Position numbers and translations under genes: made by a program. This document shows positions 36,996-46,713 of a DNA stretch of 64,000 bases, piece by piece. The DNA is taken from contig JAKSZU010000329.1 in assembly GCA_026018925.1 (NCBI GenBank), forward strand, positions 124,001 through 188,000. Reading direction: 5' to 3'. Below the pieces are notes generated by a model, which worked only from the letters and a program-made list of their open reading frames with translations, did not search any database and was not told where the DNA came from. Each line of letters begins with the position of its first letter. Position 1 is the first letter of the stretch. Source of the DNA: Tupaia tana. Taxonomy: Eukaryota; Chordata; Mammalia; Scandentia; Tupaiidae.

Positions 36996-37309
36996 GTGTC
37001 TCTGAAGTCTCTGTCTCTCTCTGCTCCTGTCTCCTCATATTTTTTTGGTAATTTTTCCTTTTTACGATTTTTTTAAAGGTAGAATTTCTCTGTCGCTCTC
37101 AGCTCCATCTTTTGTTTTGTTAATAAGCCCTTCTGCTCCTTTCTCCCAGGCAGGAGAGTTGAGCCATTCTCTGAGAAGATTCCACATGGATACTGGGAAC
37201 TAGATATTTCAGGGCTCAGGAGAAATGAAGATTTTCTACTCATAATTCAGCCTCCAGCAAGCAAAGCTAGTGTGGTAGGGAGCCCCTCTGGCCTTCTATT
37301 ACTGTCTCT
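36996..37309 (+). repeat. Monomer preceding the three-monomer duplication
   Basis: One GAAGTCTC monomer with CTCATATTTTTTTGG and CTCTGTCGCTCTCAG, the same variant as 32600 and 52056. It heads a run parallel to 32600-33537. Confidence 0.8.
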
Positions 37310-38246
37310 GTGTCTCTGAGGTCTCTGTCTCTCTCTGCTCCTCTCTCCTCATTTTTTTTGGTAATTTTTCCTTTTTACGATTTTTTTAAAGGTAGAATTT
37401 CTCTCTGGCTCTCAGCTCCATCTTTTGTTTTGTTAATAAGCCCTTCTGCTCCTTTCTTCCAGGCAGGAGAGTTGAGCCATTCTCTGAGAAGTTTCCACAT
37501 GGATACTGGGAATTAGATATTTCAGGGCTCAGGAGAAATGAAGATTTTCTACTCATAATTCAGCCTCCAGCAAGCAAAGCTAGTGTGGTAGGGAGCTCCT
37601 CTGGCCCTCTATCTCTGTCTCTGAGTCTCTGAGGTCTCTGTCTCTCTCTGCTCCTGTCTCCTCTGTTTTTGGTAATTTTTCCTTTTTATGATTTTTTTAA
37701 AGGTAGAATTTCTCTCTGGCTCTCAGCTCCATCTTTTGTTTTGTTAATAAGCCCTTCTGCTCCTTCCTCCCAGGCAGGAGAGTTGAGCCATTCTCTGAGA
37801 AGTTTCCACATGGATACTGGGAACTAGATATTTCAGGGCTCAGGAGAAAGGAAGATTTTCTACTCATAATTCAGCCTCCAGCAAGCAAAGCTAGTGTGGT
37901 AGGGAGCCCTCTGGCCTTCTATCTCTGTCTCTGTGTCTCTGAAGTCTCTGTCTCTCTCTGCTCCTGTCTCCTCATTTTTTTTTGGTAATTTTTCCTTTTT
38001 ACGATTTTTTTAAAGGTAGAATTTCTCTCTGGCTCTCAGCTCCATCTTTTGTTTTGTTAATAAGCCCTTCTGCTCCTTTCTCCCAGGCAGGAGAGTTCAG
38101 CCATTCTCTGAGAAGATTCCACATGGATACTGGGAACTAGATATTTCAGGGCTCAGGAGAAATGAAGATTTTCTACTCATAATTCAGCCTCCAGCAAGCA
38201 AAGCTAGTGTGGTAGGGAGCCCCTCTGGCCTTCTATTACTGTCTCT
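37310..38246 (+). repeat. Three-monomer tandem duplication, copy 1 (937 bp)
   Basis: Monomers start at 37310 (TATTACTGTC, CTCCTCTCTCC, CTTTCTTCCAGG, GGGAATTAGAT), 37623 (CTCTGAGTCTCTGAGG, CTCCTCTGTTTTTGG, TTTTATGATT) and 37933 (GAAGTCTC). The series restarts at 38247 with an exact 937-bp offset for each of the three starts. Confidence 0.85.
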
Positions 38247-39181
38247 GTGTCTCTGAGGTCTCTGTCTCTCTCTGCTCCTCTCTCCTCATTTTTTTTGGTA
38301 ATTTTTCCTTTTTACGATTTTTTTAAAGGTAGAATTTCTCTCTGGCTCTCAGCTCCATCTTTTGTTTTGTTAATAAGCCCTTCTGCTCCTTTCTTCCAGG
38401 CAGGAGAGTTGAGCCATTCTCTGAGAAGTTTCCACATGGATACTGGGAATTAGATATTTCAGGGCTCAGGAGAAATGAAGATTTTCTACTCATAATTCAG
38501 CCTCCAGCAAGCAAAGCTAGTGTGGTAGGGAGCTCCTCTGGCCCTCTATCTCTGTCTCTGAGTCTCTGAGGTCTCTGTCTCTCTCTGCTCCTGTCTCCTC
38601 TTTTTTTGGTAATTTTTCCTTTTTATGATTTTTTTAAAGGTAGAATTTCTCTCTGGCTCTCAGCTCCATCTTTTGTTTTGTTAATAAGCCCTTCTGCTCC
38701 TTCCTCCCAGGCAGGAGAGTTGAGCCATTCTCTGAGAAGATTCCACATGGATACTGGGAACAAGATATTTCAGGGCTCAGGAGAAAGGAAGATTTTCTAC
38801 TCATAATTCAGCCTCCAGCAAGCAAAGCTAGTGTGGTAGGGAGCCCTCTGGCCTTCTATCTCTGTCTCTGTGTCTCTGAAGTCTCTGTCTCTCTCTTCTC
38901 CTGTCTCCTCATTTTTTTTGGTAATTTTTCCTTTTTACGATTTTTTTAAAGGTAGAATTTCTCTCTGGCTCTCAGCTCCATCTTTTGTTTTGTTAATAAG
39001 CCCTTCTGCTCCTTTCTCCCAGGCAGGAGAGTTGAGCCATTATCTGAGAAGTTTCCACATGGATACTGGGAAATAGATATTTCAGGGCTCAGGAGAAAGG
39101 AAGATTTTCTACTCATAATTCAGCCTCCAGCAAGCAAAGCTGGTGTGGTAGGGAGCCCTCTGGCCTTCTATCTCTGTCTCT
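38247..39181 (+). repeat. Three-monomer tandem duplication, copy 2 (935 bp)
   Basis: Monomers start at 38247, 38560 and 38870. 38247 reads like 37310 across its whole length, including TTCTTCCAGG and GGGAATTAGAT. The middle monomer has CTCTTTTTTTGG where copy 1 has CTCTGTTTTTGG. The third differs in its tail (CATTATCTGAGAAGTTT, GGGAAATAGAT, GAGAAAGGAAG), so the copy boundary lies within that monomer. Confidence 0.85.
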
Positions 39182-40432
39182 GTGTCTCTGAAGTCTCTGT
39201 CTCTCTCTGCTCCTGTCTCCTCATTTTTTTTGGTAATTTTTCCTTTTTACGATTTTTTTAAAGGTAGAATTTCTCTCTGGCTCTCAGCTCCATCTTTTGT
39301 TTTGTTAATAAGCCCTTCTGCTCCTTTCTCCCAGGCAGGAGAGTTGAGCCATTATCTGAGAAGATTCCACATGGATACTGGGAACTAGATATTTCAGGGC
39401 TCAGGAGAAATGAAGATTTTCTACTCATAATTAGGCCTCCAGCAAGCAAATCTACTGTGTTAGTGAGCCCCTCTGGCCTTCTATCTCTGTCTCTGTGTCT
39501 CTGAGGTCTCTGTCTCTCTCTGCTCCTGTCTCCTCTTTTTTTTGGTAATTTTTCTTTTTTATGATTTTTTTAAAGGTAGAATTTCTCTCTGGCTCTCAGC
39601 TCCATCTTTTGTTTTGTTAATAAGCCCTTCTGCTCCTTCCTCCCAGGCAGGAGAGTTGAGCCGTTCTCTGAGAAGTTTCCACATGGATACTGGGAACTAG
39701 ATATTTCAGGGCTCAGGAGAAAGGAAGATTTTCTACTCATAATTCAGCCTCCAGCAAGCAAAGCTGGTGTGGTAGGGAGCCCTCTGGCCTTCTATCTCTG
39801 TCTCTGTGTCTCTGAAGTCTCTGTCTCTCTCTGCTCCTGTCTCCTTATTTTTTTTGGTAATTTTTCCTTTTTACGATTTTTTTAAAGGTAGAATTTCTCT
39901 CTGGCTCTCAGCTCCATCTTTTGTTTTGTTAATAAGCCCTTCTGCTCCTTTCTCCCAGGCAGGAGAGTTGAGCCATTATCTGAGAAGATTCCACATGGAT
40001 ACTGGGAACTAGATATTTCAGGTCTCAGGAGAAATGAAGATTTTCTACTCATAATTCAGCCTCCAGCCAGCAAAGCTAGTGTGCTAGGGAGCCCCTCTGG
40101 CCTTCTATTACTGTCTCTGTGTCTCTGAGATCTCTGTCTCTCTCTGCTCCTGTCTCCTCATTTTTCTTTGGTAATTTTTCCTTTTTACGATTTTTTTAAA
40201 GGTAGAATTTCTCTCTGGCGCTCAGCTCCATCTTTTGTTTTGTTAATAAGCCCTTCTGCTCCTTTCTCCCAGGCAGGAGAGTTGAGCCATTCTCTGAGAA
40301 GGTTCCACATGGATACTGGGAACTAGATATTTCAGGGCTCTGGAGAAATGAAGATTTTCTACTCATAATTCAGCCTCCAGCAGGCAAAGCTAGTGTGGTA
40401 GGGAGCCCCTCTGGCTTTCTGTCTATGTCTCT
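39182..40432 (+). repeat. Four satellite monomers
   Basis: Monomers start at 39182, 39495, 39806 and 40119. 39182 and 39806 are the same GAAGTCTC, CATTATCTGAG variant, separated by an ATG-type monomer (39495). 40119 has GAGATCTC, TTTTCTTTGG and GGCGCTCAG, the variant also at 3709, 11236, 25680, 29139 and 54561. I use 39182 as the reference monomer for internal positions. Confidence 0.8.
39264..39334 (+). other. Splice-site-like cassette present in each monomer (example)
   Basis: In the reference monomer, AAAG|GTAGAA resembles a 5' splice donor. TGTTAAT (39303-39309) fits the mammalian branch-point consensus, with its A 26 bases before the end of CTTTCTCCCAG at 39334, and a long pyrimidine tract lies between. 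The spacing is normal for an intron 3' end, but a 71-bp intron would be short. The cassette recurs in nearly all monomers, with small changes such as CTACCAG, CTTCCAG or CTCCTAG. There is no evidence of transcription or splicing, and a CT-rich satellite can imitate such a site. Confidence 0.3.
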
Positions 40433-42007
40433 GTGTCTCTGAGGTCTCTGTCTCTCTCTGCTCCTGTCTCCTCATTTTTTTTTGGTAATTTTTCCTTTTT
40501 ACGATTTTTTTAAAGGTAGAATTTCTCTCTGGCTCTCAGCTCCATCTTTTGTTTTGTTAATAAGCCCTTCTGCTCCTTTCTCCCAGACAGGAGAGTTGAG
40601 CCATTCTCTGAGAAGATTCCACATGGAGACTGGGAACTAGATATGTCAGGGCTCAGGAGAAATGAAGATTTTCTACTCATAATTCAGCCTCCAGCAAGCA
40701 AAGCTAGTGTGGTAGGGAGCCCCTCTCGCCTACTATCCCTGTCTCTGTGTCTCTGAGGTCTCTGTCTCTCTCTGCTCCTGTCTCCTCATTTTTTTTTTTC
40801 GGTAATTTTTCCTTTTTATGATTTTTTTAAAGGTAGAATTTCTCTCTGGCTCTCAGCTCCATCTTTTGTTTTGTTAATAAGCCCTTCTGCTCCTTTCTCC
40901 CAGGAAGGAGAGTTGAGCCATTCTCTGAGAAGATTCCACATGGATACTGGGAACTAGATATTTCAAGGCTCAGGAGAAATGAAGATTTTCTACTCATAAT
41001 TCAGCCTCCAGGAAGCAACGTTAGTGTGGTAGGGAGCCCCTCGGGCCTTCTATTTCAGTCTCTGTGTCTCTGAGGTCTCTGTCTCTCTCTGCTCCTGTCT
41101 CCTCATTTTTCTTTTTGGTAATTTTTCCTTTTTACGATTTTTTTAAAGGTAGAATTTCTCTCTGGCTCTCAGCTCCATCTTTTGTTTTGTTAATAAGCCC
41201 TTCTGCTCCTTTCTCCCAGGCAGGAGAGTTGAGCCATTATCTGAGAAGATTCCACATGGATACTGGGAACTAGATATTTCAGAGCTCAGGAGGAATGAAG
41301 ATTTTCTACTCATAATTCAGCCTCCAGCAAGCAAAGCTAGTGTGGTAGGGAGCCCCTCTGGCCTTCTATCTCTGTCTCTGTGTTTCTGAGGTCTCTGTCT
41401 CTCTCTGCTCCTGTCTCCTCATTTATTTTTTTGGTAATTTTTCCTTTTTACGATTTTTTTAAAGGTAGAATTTCTCTCTGGCTCTCAGCTCCATCTTTTG
41501 TTTCGTTAATAAGCCCTTCTGCTCCTTTCTCCCAGGCAGGAGAGTTGAGCCATTCTCTGAGAAGTTTCCACATGGATACTGGGAACTAGATATTTCAGGG
41601 CTCAGGAGAAATGAAGATTTTCTACTCATAATTCAGCCTCCAGCAAGCAAAGCTAGTGTGGTAGGGAGCCCCTCTGGCCTTCTATCTCTGTCTCTGTGTC
41701 TCTGAGGTCTCTGTCTCTCTCTGCTCCTGTCTCCTCATTTTTTTTTGTAATTTTTCCTTTTTACGATTTTTTTAAAGGTAGAATTTCTCTGTCGTTCTCA
41801 GCTCCATCTTTTGTTTTGTTAATAAGCCCTTCTGATCCTTTCTCCCAGGCAGGAGAGTTTAGCCATCTCTGAGAAGATTCCACATGGATACTGGGAACTA
41901 GATATTTCAGGGCTCTGGAGAAATGAAGATTTTCTACTCATAATTCAGGCTCCAGCAGGCAAAGCTAGTGTGGTAGGGAGCCCCTCTGGCTTTCTGTCTC
42001 TGTCTCT
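40433..42007 (+). repeat. Five-monomer unit (1,575 bp), copy 1
   Basis: Monomers start at 40433, 40747, 41064, 41380 and 41696. 40433 has CCCAGACAGGAG, CATGGAGACTGGG and the unusual CTCTCGCCTACTATCCCTG tail. 40747 has TTTCGGTAAT, CCCAGGAAGGAG and a TATTTCAGTCTC tail. 41064 has TTTCTTTTTGG. 41380 starts GTGTTTCTGAGG with TTTCGTTAATAAG, and 41696 has TGTCGTTCTC. The first three recur at 42008 and are also kin to 4022-4968, so this order is old within the array. Confidence 0.83.
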
Positions 42008-42954
42008 GTGTCTCTGAGGTCTCTGTCTCTCTCTGCTCCTGTCTCATCATTTTTTTTTTGGTAATTTTTCCTTTTTACGATTTTTTTAAAGGTAGAATTT
42101 CTCTCTGGCTCTCAGCTCCATCTTTTGTTTTGTTAATAAGCCCTTCTGCTCCTTTCTCCCAGACAGGAGAGTTGAGCCATTCTCTGAGAAGATTCCACAT
42201 GGAGACTGGGAACTAGATATGTCAGGGCTCAGGAGAAATGAAGATTTTCTACTCATAATTCAGCCTCCAGCAAGCAAAGCTAGTGTGGTAGGGAGCCCCT
42301 CTCGCCTACTATCCCTGTCTCTGTGTCTCTGAGGTCTCTGTCTCTCTCTGCTCCTGTCTCCTCATTTTTTTTTTCGGTAATTTTTCCTTTTTATGATTTT
42401 TTTAAAGGTAGAATTTCTCTCTGGCTCTCAGCTCCATCTTTTGTTTTGTTAATAAGCCCTTCTGCTCCTTTCTCCCAGGAAGGAGAGTTGAGCCATTCTC
42501 TGAGAAGATTCCACATGGATACTGGGAACTAGATATTTCAAGGCTCAGGAGAAATGAAGATTTTCTACTCATAATTCAGCCTCCAGGAAGCAAAGTTAGT
42601 GTGGTAGGGAGCCCCTCGGGCCTTCTATTTCAGTCTCTGTGTCTCTGAGGTCTCTGTCTCACTCTGCTCCTGTCTCCTCATTTTTCTTTTTGGTAATTTT
42701 TCCTTTTTACGACTTTTTTAAAGGTAGAATTTCTCTCTGGCTCTCAGCTCCATCTTTTGTTTTGTTAATAAGCCCTTCTGCTCCTTTCTCCCAGGCAGGA
42801 GAGTTGAGCCATTCTCTGAGAAGATTCCACATGGATACTGGGAACTAGATATTTCAGGGCTCAGGAGAAATGAAGATTTTCTACTCATAATTCAGCTTCC
42901 AGCAAGCAAAGCTAGTGTGGTAGGGAGCCCCTCTGGCCTTCTATCTCTGTCTCT
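42008..42954 (+). repeat. Five-monomer unit, copy 2 (three monomers)
   Basis: Monomers start at 42008, 42323 and 42639, matching 40433, 40747 and 41064 at offsets of 1,575-1,576 bp. They keep CATGGAGACTGGG, CTCTCGCCTACTATCCCTG, AGGAAGGAG, TTTCAAGGCTC and TATTTCAGTCTC. The copy stops after three monomers and block X follows. Confidence 0.83.
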
Positions 42955-45900
42955 GTGTCTCTGAGGTATCTGTCTCTCTCTGCTCCTGTCTCCTCTTTTT
43001 TCTTTTTGGTAATTTTTCCATTTTACGATTGTTTTAAAGGTAGAATTTCTCTCTGGCTCTCAGCTCCATCTTTTGTTTCGATAATAAGTCCTTCTGCTCC
43101 TTTCTCCCAGGCAGGAGAGTTGAGCCATTCTCTGAGAAGATTCCACATGGATACTGGGAACTAGATATTTCAGGGCTCTGGAGAAATGAAGATTTTCTAC
43201 TCATAATTCAGCCTCCTGCAGGCAAAGCTAGTGTGGTAGGGAGCCCCTCTGGCTTTCTATCTCTGTCTCTGTGTCTCTGAGGTCTCTGTCTCTCTCTGCT
43301 CCTGTCTCCTCTTTTTTTTTTAATTTTTCTATTTATGATTTTTTTAAAGGTAGAATTTCTCTCTGGCTCTCAGCTCCATCTTTTGTTTTGTTAATAAGCC
43401 CTTCTGCTCCTTCCTCCCAGGCAGGAGAGTTGAGCCATTCTCTGAGAAGATTCCACATGGTTACTGGGAACTAGTTATTTCAGGGCTCAGGAGAAAGGAA
43501 GATTTTCTACTCATAATTCAGCCTCCAGCAGGCAAAGCTAGTGTGGTAGGGAGCCCCTCTGGCCTTCTATCTCTGTCTCTGTGTCTCTGAGGTGTCTGTC
43601 TCTCTCTGCTCCTGTCTCCTCATTTTTTTTGGTAATTTTTCCTTTTTACGATTTTTTTAAATGTAGAATTTCTCTCTGGCTCTCAGCTCCATCTTTTGTT
43701 TTGTTAATAAGCCCTTCTGCTACTTTCTCCCAGGCAAGAGAGTTGAGCCATTCTCTGAGAAGATTGCACATGGATACTGGGAACTAGATATTTCAGGGCT
43801 CAGGAGAAATGAAGATTTTCTACTCATAATTCAGCCTCCAGCAAGCAAAGCTAGTGTGCTAGGGAGCCCCTCTGGACTTCTATCTCTGTCTCTGTGTCTC
43901 TGAGATCTCTGTCTCTCTCTGCTACTGTCTCCTCATTTTTCTTTGGTAATTTTTCTTTTTACGATTTTTTTAAAGGTAGAATTTCTCTCAGACGCTCAGC
44001 TCCATCTTTTGTTTTGTTAATAAGCCCTTCTGCTCCTTTCTCCCCGGCAGGAGAGTTGAGCCATTCTCTGAGAAGATTCCACATGGATACTGGGAACTAG
44101 ATATTTCAGGGCTCTGGAGAAATGAAGATTTTCTACTCATAATTCAGCCTCCAGCAGGCAAAGCTAGTGTGGTAGGGAGCCCCTCTGGCTTTCTGTCTCT
44201 GTCTCTGTGTCTCTGAGGTCTCTGTCTCTCTCTGTTCCTGTCTCCTCATTTTTTTTTGGTAATTTTTACTTTTTACGATTTTTTTAAAGGTAGAATTTCT
44301 CTCTGGCTCTCAGCTCCATCTTTTGTTTTGTTAATAAGCCCTTCTGCTCCTTTCTCCCAGACAGGAGAGTTGAGCCATTCTCTGAGAAGATTCCACATGG
44401 ATACTGGGAACTAGATATGTCAGGGCTCAGGAGAAATGAAGATTTTCTACTCATAATTCAGCCTCCAGCAAGCAAAGCTAGTGTGGTAGGGAGCCCCTCT
44501 GGCCTTCTATTACTGTCTCTGTGTCTCTGAGGTCTCTGTCTCTCTCTGCTCCTCTCTCCTCATTTTTTTTGTTAATTTTTCATTTTTATGATTTTTTAAA
44601 AGGTAGAATTTCTCTGTCGCTCTCAGCTCCATCTTTTGTTTTGTTAATAAGTCCTTCTGCTCCTTTCTCCCAGGCAGGAGAGTTGAGCCATTCTCTGAGA
44701 AGTTTCCACATGGATACTGGGAACTAGATATTTCAGGGCTCTGGAGAAATGAAGATTTTCTACTCATAATTCAGCCTCCAGCAGGCAAAGCTAGTGTGGT
44801 AGGGAGCCCCTCTGGTTTCTATCTCTGTCTCTGTGTCTCTGAGATCTCTGTCTCTCTCTGCTCCTGTCTCCTCATTTTTTTTTTGGTAATTTTTCCTTTT
44901 TACGATTTTTTTAATGGTAGAATTTCTCTCTGGCTTCAGCTCCATCTTTTGTTTTGTTAATAAGCCCTTCTGCTCCTTTCTCCCAGGCAGGAGAGTTGAG
45001 CCATTCTCTGAGAATTTTCCACATGGATACTGGAACTAGATATGTCAGGGCTCAGGAGAAATGAAGATTTTCTACTCATAATTCAGCCTCCAGCAAGCAA
45101 AGCTAGTGTGGTAGGGAGCCCCTCGGCCTTCTATCTCTGTCTCTGTGTCTCTGAGGTCTCTGTCTCTCTCTGCTCCTGTCTCCTCATTTTTCTTTTGGTA
45201 ATTCCTCCTTTTTACGATTTTTTTAAAGGTAGAATTTCTCTCTGGCTCTCAGCTCCATCTTTTGTTTTGTTAATAAGCCCTTCTGCTCCTTTCTCCCAGG
45301 CAGGAGAGTTGAGCCATTCTCTGAGAAGATTCCACATGGATACTGGGAACTAGATATGTCAGGGATCAGGAGAAATGAAGATTTTCTACTCATAATTCAG
45401 CCTCCAGCAAGCAAAGCTAGTGGTAGGGAGCCCCACTGGCCTTCTATTACTGTCTCTGTGTCTCTGAGGTCTCTGTCTCTCTCTGCTCCTCTCTCCTCAT
45501 TTTTTTTGTTAATTTTTCCTTTTTACGATTTTTTTAAAGGTAGAATTTCTCTCTGGCTCTCAGCTCCATCTTTTGTTTTGTTAATAAGCCCTTCTGCTCC
45601 TTTCTCCCAGTCAGAGTGTTGAGCCATTCTCTGAGAAGATTCCACATGGATACTGGGAATTTGATATTTCAGGGCTCAGGAGAATGAAGATTTTCTACTC
45701 ATAATTCAGCCTTCAGCAAGCAAAGCTAGTGTGGTAGGGAGCCCCTCTGGCCTTCTATCTCTGTCTCTGTGTCTCTGAGGTCTCTGTCTCTCTCTGCTCC
45801 TGTCTCCTCATTTTTCTTTTTGGTAATTTTTCCATTTTACGATTGTTTTAAAGGTAGAATTTCTCTCTGGCTGCAGCTCCATCTTTTGTTTTGTTAATAA

Positions 45901-46713
45901 GCCCTTCTGCTCCTTTCTCCCAGGACGGAGAGTTGAGCCATTCTCTGAGAAGATTCCACATGGATACTGGGAACTAGATATTTCAGGGCTCAGGAGAAAT
46001 GAAGATTTTCTACTCATAATTCAGCCCCCAGCACGCAAAGCTAGTGTGGAAGGGAGCCCCTGTGGCCTTCTATCTCTGTCTCTGTGTCTCTGAGGTCTCT
46101 GTCTCTCTCTGTTCCTGTCTCCTCATTTTTTGTTTTGGTAATTTTTGCTTTTTACGATTTTTTTAAAGGTAGAATTTCTCTCTGGGTCTCAGCTCCATCT
46201 TTTGTTTTGTTAATAAGGCCTTCTGTTCCTTTCTCCCAGGCAGGAGAGTTGAGCCATTCTCAGAGAAGATTCCACATGGATACTGGGAACTAGATATTTC
46301 AGGGCTCAGGAGAAATGAAGAATTTCTACTCATAATTCAGCCTCCAGCAAGCAAAGCTAGTGTGGTAGGGAGCCACTCTGGCCTTCTATTTCTCTCTCTG
46401 TGTCTTTGAGGTCTCTGTTTCTCTCTGCTCCTGTCTCCTCATATTTCTTTGGTAATTTTTCCTTTTACGGTTTTTTTAAAGGTAGAATTTCTCTCTGCCT
46501 CTCAGCTCCATCTTTTGTTTTGTTAATAAGCCCTTCTGCTCCTTTCTCCAGGCAGGCAGAAGTTGAGCCATTCTCTGAGAAGATTCCACATGGATACTGG
46601 GAAATAGATATTTCAGGGCTCAGGAGAAATGAAGATTTTCTACTCATAATTCAGCCCCCAGCACGCAAAGCTAGTGTGGTAGGGAGCCCCTCTGGCCTTC
46701 TCTCTCTGTCTCT
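42955..46713 (+). repeat. Block X, copy 1 (12 monomers, 3,759 bp)
   Basis: Monomers start at 42955, 43271, 43581, 43894, 44207, 44521, 44833, 45145, 45458, 45769, 46084 and 46400. Marks include TTTCGATAATAAGTCC (42955), CATGGTTACTGGG with CTAGTTATTTC (43271), CTCAGACGCTCAG with CTCCCCGGCAGG (43894), AATGGTAGAATTT with GAGAATTTTCC (44833), GGTAATTCCTCC (45145), and GGCTGCAGCTCC with CAGGACGGAG (45769). The block recurs from 60536 at offsets of 17,581-17,588 bp up to 44833 and 17,278-17,280 bp from 45458. The step of about 309 bp shows that the 45145 monomer is missing from the second copy. Confidence 0.88.
45769..46083 (+). repeat. Hybrid monomer, probable two-monomer deletion
   Basis: The first part carries the marks of the 35105 monomer (GATTGTTTTAAAGG, GGCTGCAGCTCC). 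The last part (CCCCCAGCACGC, GTGTGGAAGGGAGCCCCTGTGG) belongs to the 35736 type. In the 35.1-36.0 kb arrangement these parts lie on separate monomers before the GTTCCTG monomer at 36050; here one fused monomer precedes the equivalent 46084. The switch lies between about 45930 and 45995. The same hybrid is in the second copy at 63049. Confidence 0.7.

Noticed and set aside
39160-39215. Simple (TCTCTG)n microsatellite
   Set aside because: The CTCTGTCTCTGTGTCTCTG segment is a short low-complexity part of each monomer, not an independent microsatellite locus.
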